DNA from: PFJX01 sp964542455
GTDB taxonomy: Bacteria > Pseudomonadota > Gammaproteobacteria > Burkholderiales > Thiobacillaceae
Direction: 5' to 3'
Assembly (NCBI GenBank): GCA_964542455.1
Contig: CAZIUC010000011.1
Span: forward strand, 1-64,000
DNA length: 64,000 nt
The notes beneath the pieces were generated by a model that did not search any database, was not told the origin of the DNA, and saw nothing but the letters and a program-made list of their open reading frames with translations. Positions 34,456 to 42,606 of the stretch are shown here, one piece after another (positions within the stretch are counted from its first letter, which is position 1; the number at the start of each line of letters is the position of its first letter). A program made the position numbers and the translations under genes.

Positions 34456-35466
34456 ATGCTCGTTCTCGGCGTCGAATCTTCCTGCGATGAAACCGGCCTG
34501 GCCCTGTTTGATACCGAGCGTGGCCTGCTGACGCATGCCCTGCATAGTCAGGTGGCCATGCATGCCGAATACGGCGGCGTGGTGCCGGAACTGGCGTCGC
34601 GCGACCACATTCGGCGGGTGATTCCGCTCACCCGTCGGGTGCTGGCGGAAGCCGGTCTCGCCTTGAGCGATCTCGACGCCATCGCCTATACCCAGGGGCC
34701 GGGCCTGGCCGGGGCCTTGCTGGTGGGGGGGGGCTTCGCCAATGCGCTGGCCCTGGCTCTGGGGATTCCGGCCATTGGTGTGCATCACCTGGAAGGCCAT
34801 CTGTTGTCGCCCTTGCTGGCGACGCCGCGCCCGGAATTTCCTTTCGTGGCGTTGCTGGTTTCCGGTGGTCATACCCAGTTGATGCGGGTGGATGGCGTCG
34901 GCCGCTACCAACTGCTTGGCGAGACGGTGGACGATGCCGCCGGCGAGGCCTTCGACAAGACCGCGCAGTTGTTGGGCCTGGGCTACCCCGGAGGCCCGGC
35001 GCTGGCGAAACTGGCTGAGGGAGGCGAACCGTATCGCTTCAAGTTGCCGCGCCCGATGCTGCATTCCGGCGATCTGGATTTCAGTTTTTCCGGCCTGAAG
35101 ACGGCGGTGCTGACCCTGGCGCGCAAGGAAGGCGAGGCGGCGCGGGTGGATATCGCCGCCGGCTTCCAGGCCGCCGCCGTCGACGTGCTCGCGGGCAAGA
35201 GCCTGAAGGCGCTACGCGAAACCGGATTGCATACGCTGGTGGTGGCGGGCGGCGTCGGCGCCAACCGCGCCCTGCGCGCGCGTCTCGACGCGGAGGCGAA
35301 ACAACGAGGCTTCGCGGTGTTCTATCCACCCCTGGAGTTGTGTACCGACAACGGCGCCATGATCGCCTATGCCGGCGCGTTGCGCCTCGCGAACGATGCG
35401 CCGGCCGACGGGCGTTTCACGGTGCGGCCGCGATGGGAACTGGGTGAACTGAGGGCGCCCATGTAG
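34456..35466 (+). CDS. tsaD: tRNA N6-threonylcarbamoyladenosine transferase TsaD
   Basis: 336 aa. Transfers threonylcarbamoyl from its AMP ester to A37 of ANN-reading tRNAs. ASKHA fold with N-terminal LGVESSCDETG, the metal-binding HHLEGH motif, DDAAGEAFDK and the ATP-site DLDFSFSGLKTA and CTDNGAMIA segments. Divergent from rpsU as in many bacteria. Its stop TAG lies inside a TGTAGCGCCGGC repeat. Confidence 0.97.
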   Translation: MLVLGVESSCDETGLALFDTERGLLTHALHSQVAMHAEYGGVVPELASRDHIRRVIPLTRRVLAEAGLALSDLDAIAYTQGPGLAGALLVGGGFANALALALGIPAIGVHHLEGHLLSPLLATPRPEFPFVALLVSGGHTQLMRVDGVGRYQLLGETVDDAAGEAFDKTAQLLGLGYPGGPALAKLAEGGEPYRFKLPRPMLHSGDLDFSFSGLKTAVLTLARKEGEAARVDIAAGFQAAAVDVLAGKSLKALRETGLHTLVVAGGVGANRALRARLDAEAKQRGFAVFYPPLELCTDNGAMIAYAGALRLANDAPADGRFTVRPRWELGELRAPM

Positions 35467-35491
35467 CGCCGGCATCCTTGCCGGCGTTACA
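35462..35491. repeat. TGTAGCGCCGGC palindrome overlapping the tsaD stop
   Basis: TGTAGCGCCGGCATCCTTGC with the arm CGCCGGCA/TGCCGGCG. The tsaD stop codon (35464-35466) is formed by the repeat, so the last codons of tsaD were probably set by its insertion. Related copies are at 37268, 54939 and inside the DUF3025 gene. Confidence 0.75.
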
Positions 35492-35495
35492 GAGC

Positions 35496-36212
35496 CTACG
35501 GTTTGAGTATCGGCTGCCCGATCAGGCGCAATGCCTCGTGCGGGAATATCAGCACCAGCGACAAGATCGCCAGGATGGCGAGCACGAGCAGGGTGGAGAA
35601 GATGCTGGCGGGGCGCAGCCAGCCCCAGTAGCGGGCTGCGAGGAACACCATGTCCTTCTTGTGTTCGGTCATGCGTAGCCAGCCGCGCAGCACGGACAAC
35701 ACCAGCCAGACACTGTAACCGCCAGCCAGAGAGCTCAGCGCGATACGGAATACCGTGAGCAGATCCCATTCGCGCACGCCCTTGTAGAACAGCGAGACGG
35801 CGCCCACGCCCAAGGCCGCGCCGGTGGCGAGCACGATGTTGATCAGCAGGCGACGGCGTTCACGCGCCAGATCCTGCTGCCGCTTGATGAAGAAATCGTC
35901 GATCTCCGCTTTGAAGTATTCGGTCTTTTCCTCGACCAGACCGGTGATTTCATGGCGCATCACGGCTATGCGCTTATCAAGGACGTCGGAAAGCTGCACG
36001 GCGGCGTAATCCACCAGCTCGCGCACATCGTCCTTGGTGAACTGGCGCTGGCTGTGCAGTTCCTGGGAAATCTTGTCGAGTTTCTGGTCGATCGCCTGGC
36101 TGGCGTTGTCCACTACCTGCCCCAGCCGCTCTCCGGCGCGGTCGACGGCCGCCTCGGAGGCCGCGATCAGGTTATCGCGGGCGTAGTCGATGGTTTTCTC
36201 GAACATGGTCAT
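35496..36212 (-). CDS. Membrane protein with coiled coil, unknown function
   Basis: 238 aa from ATG 36212. I do not recognise the family. A long amphipathic helical region (about 1-120) with the repeats DYARDNLIAASEAAVDRAGE and DNASQAIDQKLDKISQEL precedes two or three membrane segments: about 124-146 (LLINIVLATGAALGVGAVSLF), about 160-180 and about 204-226. A chaperone-like or phospholipid-metabolism-linked membrane protein is possible from its position: the ATG overlaps the plsY stop (ATGA), so it is coupled to acyl-glycerol-3-phosphate synthesis. Confidence 0.75.
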   Translation of the reverse strand: MTMFEKTIDYARDNLIAASEAAVDRAGERLGQVVDNASQAIDQKLDKISQELHSQRQFTKDDVRELVDYAAVQLSDVLDKRIAVMRHEITGLVEEKTEYFKAEIDDFFIKRQQDLARERRRLLINIVLATGAALGVGAVSLFYKGVREWDLLTVFRIALSSLAGGYSVWLVLSVLRGWLRMTEHKKDMVFLAARYWGWLRPASIFSTLLVLAILAILSLVLIFPHEALRLIGQPILKP

Positions 36213-36823
36213 CTCTTTTTGAAGGCCGACTCTTCGCCGGAGATCAGCTTGCGGATGTTGCTGTGATGGCGCGCCAGCACCAGGCCGCAGAGCAGGGCGA
36301 GCAGGCCGATTTTTTGGCCATTTCCCGCGCCGCCGCCGAGCAGCAGCCAGCCATAGAGCGGTGCCATGGCGGCGGCGACCAGTGCCGAGAGAGAGGAGAT
36401 GCGGGTGATGGCGAAGACGATCGCCCAGGTCGTCACGGTCAGGCCGCCGAGGCGGACATCCAGCGCCAGCAGGACGCCCAGGGCGGTGGCCACGCCCTTG
36501 CCGCCCTTGAAGCCGAAAAATACGGGGAAGAGATGCCCGAGGAAAGCGGCCAGGGCCGCCAGATAGGGGGTGTAGGCCGGCAAACCCCAGGTCGCTGTTG
36601 CCCACTGGGCCAGCCAGACCGCGACATAACCCTTGAGCGCGTCACCGATCAAGGTCAACGCGGCGGCGGATTTCTTGCCGGTGCGCATCATGTTGGTGGC
36701 GCCCGGATTGCCGGAACCATGGCTGCGCGGATCGGGCAGGCCGTAGACGCGCGCGACCACGATCGCGAAGGAGATCGAGCCGAGGAGATAGGAGGCAACA
36801 AGAATTAACGTGAATTCAGTCAT
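36209..36823 (-). CDS. plsY: Glycerol-3-phosphate acyltransferase PlsY
   Basis: 204 aa. Acylates glycerol-3-phosphate from acyl-phosphate, the first step of phospholipid synthesis. Membrane protein with the three signature loops: GSISFAIVV and DPRSHGSGNPGATNMMR; FGFKGGKGVATALG; and HHSNIRKLISGEE near the C-terminus. ATG 36823 gives the usual length; the longer frame upstream overlaps the divergent folB region. Divergent from folB by 46 nt. Confidence 0.96.
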   Translation of the reverse strand: MTEFTLILVASYLLGSISFAIVVARVYGLPDPRSHGSGNPGATNMMRTGKKSAAALTLIGDALKGYVAVWLAQWATATWGLPAYTPYLAALAAFLGHLFPVFFGFKGGKGVATALGVLLALDVRLGGLTVTTWAIVFAITRISSLSALVAAAMAPLYGWLLLGGGAGNGQKIGLLALLCGLVLARHHSNIRKLISGEESAFKKR

Positions 36824-36869
36824 TTGCGTAAAATGCGCGGCCATTTTGCGAATATCGGCCGGGGGTTGG

Positions 36870-37226
36870 ATGGACATACTGTTTCTGCGGGATTTCCGCC
36901 TGGAGCTGATTATCGGGCTCTATGAATGGGAGCGCAAAGCGCCGCAGCCGGTGATGATCGATCTGGAGATCGGCCTCTACGACCACAAGGCCGGCCACAC
37001 CGACCAGATCGGCGACACGATCCACTATGGCCAGGTGGCCGAGCGTATCCGCGAAAGCGTGGCGCGGCGCGAGATTCGCCTGGTGGAAACCCTGGGTGAG
37101 CACATTGCCGAGATCGTGCGCGGCGAGTTCGGCGCGCCCTGGGTGAAAGTCACCGTGCGCAAGCTCGCCATCCTGCGCGGGGTGAAGGAACTGGGCATCA
37201 TCGTCGAGCGCGGTTCGCGGATTTGA
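36870..37226 (+). CDS. folB: Dihydroneopterin aldolase
   Basis: 118 aa, usual for FolB. Makes 6-hydroxymethyl-dihydropterin from dihydroneopterin in folate synthesis. The N-terminal IIGLYEWERKAPQPV motif (with the conserved Gly-x-x-Trp and Glu), the DTIHYGQVAERI and VETLGEHIAE segments, and Lys in VRKLAILRGV are typical. The start at 36870 has GGGG upstream. Divergent from plsY, as in many proteobacteria. Confidence 0.95.
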   Translation: MDILFLRDFRLELIIGLYEWERKAPQPVMIDLEIGLYDHKAGHTDQIGDTIHYGQVAERIRESVARREIRLVETLGEHIAEIVRGEFGAPWVKVTVRKLAILRGVKELGIIVERGSRI

Positions 37227-37267
37227 TCCGGATTGCCCTTAGCCGGGACGTGGAGGTTGGCCCCACA

Positions 37268-37339
37268 TGTAGCGCCGGCGTCTCGCCGGCTTCGTAGGCC
37301 AAATTAGAAGAACCAAGCCGGCGCGACGCCGGCGCTACA
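37268..37339. repeat. Two-armed TGTAGCGCC palindrome (72 bp)
   Basis: TGTAGCGCCGGCGTC at the left and GACGCCGGCGCTACA at the right are exact reverse complements, with further inverted GCCGGCTT/AAGCCGGC inside. It fills the space between folB and the convergent PNPOx-like gene. Same family as 35462 and 54939. Confidence 0.8.
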
Positions 37340-37368
37340 GTCCTGTGGCAACAAATAACCATCTGGAG

Positions 37369-37914
37369 TTAATCGTCCACCAACCCGGTCGGCAGGCCGT
37401 CGATGCTGCGGGCGTTCTTCTCGCGGCGATAGTCGGCCATGCCATCCTCGCCTTTCTTGCGCGCCCATTCCGACAAGGTGCCGCGTTCGCCGGCATAGCC
37501 CATCAGCGGTACCCCGGCGCCGCATGAGGTCTGCGCCGATTCCACTTCCATGATCACGATCTGCCGCGCGCCGGGATGCGCCGGAAACAACGCGCGCAAT
37601 TCGGCCCAGCGCTTGTCACGCGGCACCACGCCTTCGCCCTGGCCGTATACGCGCAGGAGCAGGGCATCGGCGGCGAAGCTGCAGAACATCATGGTCATGC
37701 GCGGGGCCGTGCGCAGATGGGCGGCGGTCTCCGCGCTACTGCCGGTGAGGTCGAGATAGGCCAGGGTGTGTTCATTCAGCACGCGCAGGCTGTCCAGGCC
37801 CTTGGGTGAGAGATTGATACGGGCGGCGGGCGCGGCGGTGGCCACGAAAAAAACATGTTGTTTCTTGATGAACGCCATCAGTTCCGGTGTCAACGATTCG
37901 TAGAATTTCGCCAT
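37369..37914 (-). CDS. Pyridoxamine 5'-phosphate oxidase-like FMN-binding protein
   Basis: 181 aa. PNPOx-like split-barrel flavin protein: N-terminal FIKKQHVFFVATAAPAARINLSPKG, the LDLTGSSAETAAHL strand and MTMMFCSF strand. The C-terminal part carries GMADYRREKNARSIDGLPTG. These proteins bind FMN or F420 and may reduce small substrates; the substrate here is unknown. It is in a tandem of minus-strand genes with the Lon-substrate-domain gene and ubiX. Confidence 0.85.
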   Translation of the reverse strand: MAKFYESLTPELMAFIKKQHVFFVATAAPAARINLSPKGLDSLRVLNEHTLAYLDLTGSSAETAAHLRTAPRMTMMFCSFAADALLLRVYGQGEGVVPRDKRWAELRALFPAHPGARQIVIMEVESAQTSCGAGVPLMGYAGERGTLSEWARKKGEDGMADYRREKNARSIDGLPTGLVDD

Positions 37915-37932
37915 ATCGCTTCCTCAAGAAAA

Positions 37933-38526
37933 CTAAGCCAACTCATTGCGACGCATGAATTCCAGCAGGATTTCCAGCCGCTTCACGCCGTCGTTCATTT
38001 CCAGCATCGCCTGGCGCGCGCTGGCTTTCAGCGGCAAGACCTCGGCCAGGCGGAAGCCGACCCAGGTGGCGTCGTCCTGGATCTCATCCAGGCCCGAATC
38101 CGGCAACCGCGCCGCCAGGATGCGCAAAAAAGAAAGCGCGGGACGGCAGTAAACGGGAACCGGTATATGCACTTCGTCACCCTTGTCGCGCACCTGCCCG
38201 ATCAGGAGTTGGTTGGCTTCCAGTCGGGTGCTTTCCACGACAAACCGCCCCTCGCCACGCGCCTCGATCCGCATCAGACCGGGGCTGTCCATGTCCGCGG
38301 AGATGACGCGCGCGTGGCAGCCGACCGTTTCCGGAAGCGCCGCCGGCCCTACTTCGCCTCCTTGCTTGATCAGGCAGACGCCGAACGGCCGCGACAGACG
38401 CAGGCAGTTGGCCGTCATGTCCAGATAGCGTGCCTCGAACACCTTCAGACGCAGGCGTCCACCCGGAAACAGGACGGTATTGAGGGGAAACAGCGGCAGT
38501 TCGCGGTCAAGCGTTTGTGGCGTCAT
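37933..38526 (-). CDS. Lon substrate-binding (LON) domain protein
   Basis: 197 aa from ATG 38526. The N-terminal half is the LON domain: LPLFPLNTVLFPGGRLRLKVFEARYLDM. No ATPase or protease part follows, so this is a stand-alone LON-domain protein, common in proteobacteria and of unknown function. A GTG at 38583 is in frame and overlaps the ubiX stop, but family members usually start close to LPLFPLN, so the ATG is preferred. Next to ubiX on the same strand. Confidence 0.88.
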   Translation of the reverse strand: MTPQTLDRELPLFPLNTVLFPGGRLRLKVFEARYLDMTANCLRLSRPFGVCLIKQGGEVGPAALPETVGCHARVISADMDSPGLMRIEARGEGRFVVESTRLEANQLLIGQVRDKGDEVHIPVPVYCRPALSFLRILAARLPDSGLDEIQDDATWVGFRLAEVLPLKASARQAMLEMNDGVKRLEILLEFMRRNELA

Positions 38527-38575
38527 GAGGCCACGCAGCCGTGCGAGTTGGTAACTGAGTGGCGCGCTGAGCGGG

Positions 38576-39181
38576 TTATTCACGCGCGCCCCAGGGCTTC
38601 ATCAACTCATGCGCGATGCCGAGGTGATCGAGGATGCGCGCGACGATGAAGTCCACCACCTGTTCCACGCTGGCGGGGCGATGGTAGAAGCCGGGGTTGG
38701 CGGGAAGTATCGTGGCGCCGGCTTCGGCCAGGGCGGTCATGTTGCGCAGGTGGATAAGTGAAAACGGCGTTTCGCGTGGCACCAGGATCAGCGGCCGCTT
38801 TTCCTTGAGCATCACGTCGGCGGCGCGCTCGATCAGATTGTCGGCCAGGCCCTGGGCGATGGCCGCCAGGGTGCCCATCGTGCACGGGCAGATCACCATC
38901 GCGGCGGCCGGATTTGAGCCGGATGCGGTGGGCGCGAACCACTCCTCCTTGCCGTAGGCCATGAGGCTTCCATGGTGCCCGGTGAAACGAGCATCGAAAA
39001 AAGCGGCTACCTCGGCGTTGCCGGCGGGAAGCTGAAGATCAAGCTCCTGTTTGGCGACGATGCGCGCGGCCTGCGAGATCAGCAGGTCGACCTGGCAGCC
39101 GGCGCGCAGCAGGCATTCCAGCAGGCGCAAACCGTAAGACATGCCGGAGGCGCCGGTGAGGGCGAGCGTGATGCGGGTCAT
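38576..39181 (-). CDS. ubiX: Flavin prenyltransferase UbiX
   Basis: 201 aa. Joins dimethylallyl phosphate to FMN to make the prenylated cofactor used by UbiD decarboxylase in ubiquinone synthesis. LALTGASGMSYGLRLLE at the N-terminus, the VICPCTMGTLAAIAQGLADNLIERAADVMLKE core and ETPFSLIHLRNM are conserved. ATG 39181. ubiD is not in the window. Confidence 0.95.
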   Translation of the reverse strand: MTRITLALTGASGMSYGLRLLECLLRAGCQVDLLISQAARIVAKQELDLQLPAGNAEVAAFFDARFTGHHGSLMAYGKEEWFAPTASGSNPAAAMVICPCTMGTLAAIAQGLADNLIERAADVMLKEKRPLILVPRETPFSLIHLRNMTALAEAGATILPANPGFYHRPASVEQVVDFIVARILDHLGIAHELMKPWGARE

Positions 39182-39224
39182 GGGAAGTCGCGAGTAAGGG
39201 GTGAGCCATTGTAGGTTGGGCACG

Positions 39225-39746
39225 CTATGTTTTGCCCAATCCGCGCGCTTGCGTTAGCAGATGCGCCGCCGCCAGGCCATTCACCAGGCCGGTTACCCAG
39301 GCGGCGGTGAGGAACAGCGGCATCAGGCCGAGAATGCTGGCTCCCGGCAGCAGCCAGGCATCCACGACCAGCAGTTGCGCGCCGATATGGGCGAAAGCGG
39401 CCAGCACGGACAAACCGATCGGGCCGAACCAGCGTGTCGGCAGACGTATCGCCAAGGCCAGCAGCAACAGGCTGGCGACCCCGCCGGATACGCTCATCAC
39501 AAAAGCCGGGGTCAGGAACTGGCCCAGCGCCAACGCCCCGGCGACGATGCGCAGGCCCGCCACCCAGGCCGCCGTGCGCCAGCCATAGCGATACAACACC
39601 ACCAGGGTGACGATATTGGCGAGGCCGGGTTTGATGCCGGGAATCGGCAAGGGAATCGCCGCTTCGGCCAGGGTCAGGCCAATGGCCACCGCCGCCAGCG
39701 CGGCTACCCGGCGGTCTTCAGGGCTGGCATGGAGTTCGAGTTGCAT
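39225..39746 (-). CDS. Gx transporter family membrane protein
   Basis: 173 aa. Matches the Gx_transp family (once called heptaprenyl diphosphate synthase component I), small ECF-type S-component-like membrane proteins. Five or six hydrophobic segments, with IPIPGIKPGLANIVTLVVLY-like sequence near 31-52. The substrate is unknown. The neighbouring NusG-II gene and this one often occur together in other bacteria. The stop of the NusG-II gene overlaps its start (TGA/ATG). Confidence 0.87.
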   Translation of the reverse strand: MQLELHASPEDRRVAALAAVAIGLTLAEAAIPLPIPGIKPGLANIVTLVVLYRYGWRTAAWVAGLRIVAGALALGQFLTPAFVMSVSGGVASLLLLALAIRLPTRWFGPIGLSVLAAFAHIGAQLLVVDAWLLPGASILGLMPLFLTAAWVTGLVNGLAAAHLLTQARGLGKT

Positions 39747-40099
39747 CAGTAATTGAGCGTGTCATAACCCGCCGCGGCATTTTCCACGCTGACCCGGTTG
39801 GGCAGGCAGACGGCGGCCCCGCCCGGTGGGATCCAGCCTTGTCGCACGCAGAGTTGACGTGGGCTGGGGTCGCTGGCGATGCGCACGCGGCCGTCACGGA
39901 TTTCGACGCGGCTGATGCCTAAGGGGCCTTTGATATCTATTTGGCGATTCAGCCGCAGGCTGGTGTCGATGGTTACCTTGCCATCCAGGCGCACGATGAC
40001 ACGCCCTTCCAGGCTCCCCGCCTGGCGCATCCATAACCCGCTTACCAGGGCGAGTCCGGCGAGCAGAATCAGCCAGTCACCTGGGCGCGGACGAGTCAC
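39746..40099 (-). CDS. NusG domain II-containing membrane-anchored protein
   Basis: 117 aa from a GTG at 40099; ATG 40198 is a longer alternative whose extra residues look non-conserved. One N-terminal hydrophobic segment (DWLILLAGLALVSGLWM) is followed by a NusG_II domain (about 40-115: GRVIVRLDGKVTI, GISRVEIRDGRVRIASDPS and CLPNRVSVE). It is likely exported or anchored with the domain outside the cytoplasm. It ends by overlapping the Gx transporter start by 1 nt, so the two are coupled. Confidence 0.8.
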   Translation of the reverse strand: MTRPRPGDWLILLAGLALVSGLWMRQAGSLEGRVIVRLDGKVTIDTSLRLNRQIDIKGPLGISRVEIRDGRVRIASDPSPRQLCVRQGWIPPGGAAVCLPNRVSVENAAAGYDTLNY

Positions 40100-40132
40100 T
40101 TCAACGTGAACATCGCATGGCGATGCTTGAAG

Positions 40133-40185
40133 CGCCCCTCTCCCGCGGGCGGAAGAGGGGCCGCGGGTGAGGGAACGGGCATGGC
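40133..40185. repeat. CCCTCTCCC-type palindrome upstream of the NusG-II gene
   Basis: The segment CCCCTCTCCCGCGGGCGG, then GAGGGGCCGCGGGTGAGGG, forms an imperfect GC-rich inverted repeat in the 130 bp between rapZ and the NusG-II start. It resembles the elements at 46446, 61448 and 63065. Confidence 0.55.
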
Positions 40186-40228
40186 GCGAGAAGCCCATGA
40201 TGCGTGGTGGCGCCAATAGCCATGGCCG

Positions 40229-41062
40229 TCAGGAAAGCTCGCGATGCCGGATCAGTACCTGCTGGTCATCGTGAAAATAGTCGGCCAGGGCCTCCGCGAA
40301 GTAGACCGAGCGGTGCTGGCCGCCGGTACAGCCCAGGCCCACGGTGAAGTAGCTGCGGTTGTCCTTGATGTAGGAGGGCAACCACTTGGCGACAAATGCG
40401 CGGATGTCTTCCAGCATGTTGCTCACCTGTTCCTGAGATTGCAGGAAAGCGATGACCGGCGCGTCGCGGCCGGTCAGCGGTTTCAGGGTGGGGTCATAGT
40501 GCGGATTGGGCAGGCAGCGTATGTCGAATACCAGATCGGCGTCCATTGGCAGCCCGTGTTTGAAGCCGAACGATTCAAACACCAGGGTGAAGCTGGCGCT
40601 GTGCAAGTTGAGGAAGTCCTTGATCCAGTTGCGCAGCGTGTTGGCGGAGAGATCGCTGGTGTCCATCAAGTGGGCATTCCCGGAAATGCCCGCCAACATC
40701 TCACGTTCCTCACGGATGCATTCTTCCAGCGAACGTTCGCCGGTATTCAAGGGATGGCGTCGCCGCGTTTCCGAAAATCGCTTGACCAGGGCTTCGTCCT
40801 TGGCCGTGAGGAAAATGACCCGCAGATCGACCTTGCCGCGCATGCGCTCCAGTTCATCCGGCAACCCGACCAGGCTGCCGCCGCTACGCGAGTCGATGCT
40901 CAGCGCGGCGTCCTGAATGCCCAGCAGGCGCAAGTACTCCACCGCTTCCGGCAACAAAGCGGCAGGCAGGTTATCAATGCAATAGAAGTTCGCATCTTCC
41001 ATTGCCTTGAGCGCGACACTCTTGCCGGACCCGGACAGACCGCTGACGACGACGACTCGCAT
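40229..41062 (-). CDS. rapZ: RNase adapter protein RapZ
   Basis: 277 aa. RapZ binds GlcN6P and, in enterobacteria, brings the small RNA GlmZ to RNase E. The N-terminal P-loop GLSGSGKSVAL (residues 8-18) and the Walker B LRVIFLTAKD are intact. The C-terminal domain shows RCLPNPHYDPTLKPLTG and VGLGCTGGQHRSVYFAEAL. In many betaproteobacteria it is near hprK/ptsN; those are not present here. Confidence 0.96.
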   Translation of the reverse strand: MRVVVVSGLSGSGKSVALKAMEDANFYCIDNLPAALLPEAVEYLRLLGIQDAALSIDSRSGGSLVGLPDELERMRGKVDLRVIFLTAKDEALVKRFSETRRRHPLNTGERSLEECIREEREMLAGISGNAHLMDTSDLSANTLRNWIKDFLNLHSASFTLVFESFGFKHGLPMDADLVFDIRCLPNPHYDPTLKPLTGRDAPVIAFLQSQEQVSNMLEDIRAFVAKWLPSYIKDNRSYFTVGLGCTGGQHRSVYFAEALADYFHDDQQVLIRHRELS

Positions 41063-41157
41063 ATATCTAAAGCAATAAGGTTGAGAGGTGCCGGATTATC
41101 CGGCTATTGCCCGTTGCCTGGGGCAATAAGGATGATCCACTCTGGGTTTCGTTTCGC

Positions 41158-42180
41158 TCAGTCGTGAGAACGCCCCCGTTTTACTGGGGATTTCCGGTAA
41201 CGCGCAAGGGTCGCCGCCGCCCGTTCCTGGACTCGCTTTCTCAACTCAAGTGGTTCCAGAACTTCGCAATCCGGCCCATATTTGAGGATGTCCATGATCA
41301 GTTCACGGTCATCGGCATAGGGAAGTTCCAGCAGATAGGCCCCGTCTTGCTCCAGGCGCCCCTTCTGCTTGGGATGCCACTGCTCGGATACCACCCAGCG
41401 CGCGCGCTCCGGGCTGAAGCGGAGCCTGGCCCATTGCACCTGTGTACCGGAAAAGATGCCGTAGCCGGCGCCGAGCACCTTGTTCAGGGTTTTGTCGACC
41501 AGACTACGCGCGGGTTTTTCCAGAATTTCCACGCGCTCGATGGCATCCACGGCAAAGTTGCGCAGGCCTTTGCGCAAATGGCACCAGGCATCCAGGTACC
41601 AGTTCTCGCGGTAGTGCACCAGGCGTTGTGGCGAGACTTCGCGCTCGCTGACTTCGTTGCTGCCGCGCGCGTGATAAGTGATCAGCAACCGTTTGCGCCG
41701 CAGCAAGGCGGAGCCGACGCGCTCGAACTGCGCGAGATCCATTTGTCGCGCGGCCACGCCGATGATGCGCACCCGTTTACGAACCTCCTCGGCGCTATCG
41801 TCGGCCGCGCCCATGAGGCCATTGAGGCGGGCCATCAGGGGCTGCACATGAGGGCCAAGCAGACCGCCCCTATCGAGGCTGGCGAGCAGATGCCGCATGG
41901 TCAGCAGGGCGTGGATTTCCTCAGCGTTGAACCACAGGCCGGGGAGTTCGAACTGCCCGCCGGCGCGCGCGTGACCGGGTTCGCTTTGTCCGGTATAGCG
42001 GTAACCGCCCGCCTTGCGGTCCCAGACAATGGGGGCGTTGAGCCGGTCGCGCAGGTAGAGCAGATCACGCTTGAGCGTGGCGCGCGAGACTTCCAGTTCG
42101 GACCGCAGAACCTCGAACGGCACCACACGGCGCTCGGCGAGGAGTTGGTCGATCTTGTAGAAGCGCTCCGTGCGATCCAT
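41158..42180 (-). CDS. WYL-domain transcriptional regulator (YafY/PafC type)
   Basis: 340 aa. N-terminal winged helix (about 1-65: RFYKIDQLLAERRVVPFEVLRS, SRATLKRDLLYLRDRL), a WYL ligand-binding domain (about 140-215: LLITYHARGSNEVSEREVSPQRLVHYRENWYLDAWC) and a C-terminal WCX-like extension (about 240-330). Such regulators often bind nucleic acids or nucleotides and control DNA-damage or defence genes. It is divergent from the 50-aa membrane protein, with a strong inverted repeat between them. Confidence 0.93.
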   Translation of the reverse strand: MDRTERFYKIDQLLAERRVVPFEVLRSELEVSRATLKRDLLYLRDRLNAPIVWDRKAGGYRYTGQSEPGHARAGGQFELPGLWFNAEEIHALLTMRHLLASLDRGGLLGPHVQPLMARLNGLMGAADDSAEEVRKRVRIIGVAARQMDLAQFERVGSALLRRKRLLITYHARGSNEVSEREVSPQRLVHYRENWYLDAWCHLRKGLRNFAVDAIERVEILEKPARSLVDKTLNKVLGAGYGIFSGTQVQWARLRFSPERARWVVSEQWHPKQKGRLEQDGAYLLELPYADDRELIMDILKYGPDCEVLEPLELRKRVQERAAATLARYRKSPVKRGRSHD

Positions 42181-42272
42181 TCGGGAATACTCCGCTTAGG
42201 CAATGCGATGCGGCAGGGTATCACTCATTTTTATGGAAAACCGGCTAAGCCCGCGTCGCCAGAGGCTTTATG

Positions 42273-42295
42273 ACTGGCTCATCTGGTGAGCCAGT
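42273..42295. promoter_or_regulatory. Perfect inverted repeat between WYL regulator and small membrane protein
   Basis: ACTGGCTCA (42273-42281) and TGAGCCAGT (42287-42295) are perfect 9-bp arms around 5 nt. It lies 44 nt before the ATG of the small gene and 93 nt before that of the WYL regulator, where an operator would be expected. A transcript hairpin is the alternative. Confidence 0.55.
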
Positions 42296-42338
42296 AGTGC
42301 GGGCATCATGTCGCCACACAAATCTTCTGGAGACCGAC

Positions 42339-42491
42339 ATGTTTGCGACTGATCTGACCGCCCGCCTTTCCAGCGTGATTTATCCCGTGATGATCGTGGC
42401 CGGCGCTATCTGGGGCGCGACCGGAGAGGCGGGCATGGGGCTGGCGGCGCTGGTCGTGGCGGCGCTGGTTCTGGGGGTGGCTCGCGCGTAG
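42339..42491 (+). CDS. Small membrane protein, 50 aa
   Basis: I do not recognise it. 50 aa, with a clear TGGAG upstream. Two hydrophobic stretches, SSVIYPVMIVAGAIWGATG and MGLAALVVAALVLGVARA, suggest a two-helix inner membrane protein with little outside the membrane. It stands alone before a MITE-like element and divergent from the WYL regulator, which may control it. Its size makes the call uncertain. Confidence 0.6.
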   Translation: MFATDLTARLSSVIYPVMIVAGAIWGATGEAGMGLAALVVAALVLGVARA

Positions 42492-42581
42492 GTCAGGTTG
42501 GCGAAGGCTACCTGACGATCCACTCTCAAACTCCCCAAAGGATGGAACGTCAGGTAGTCGCTGCGCGCCAACCTGACCTAC
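42488..42581. repeat. ~94-bp palindromic MITE-like element, copy 2
   Basis: GTAGGTCAGGTTGGCG at the left and GCGCCAACCTGACCTAC at the right are inverted; inside, CTACCTGACGATCCA and TCAGGTAGTC are also complementary. Homologous to 33514-33611. It overlaps the stop codon region of the 50-aa gene (TAG at 42489-42491). Confidence 0.85.
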
Positions 42582-42606
42582 GCCGGATGCGCGCGAGTAG
42601 CCCGCC

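Noticed and set aside
40099..40216. Longer start for the NusG-II protein
   Set aside because: The extra 33-39 residues are Arg/Ser/Gly-rich and partly encoded by a palindromic repeat. The hydrophobic anchor follows closely after GTG 40099.
41105..41127. ATTGCCC...GGGGCAAT hairpin as a terminator of the WYL gene
   Set aside because: The stem is short and interrupted, and no T run follows on the minus strand.
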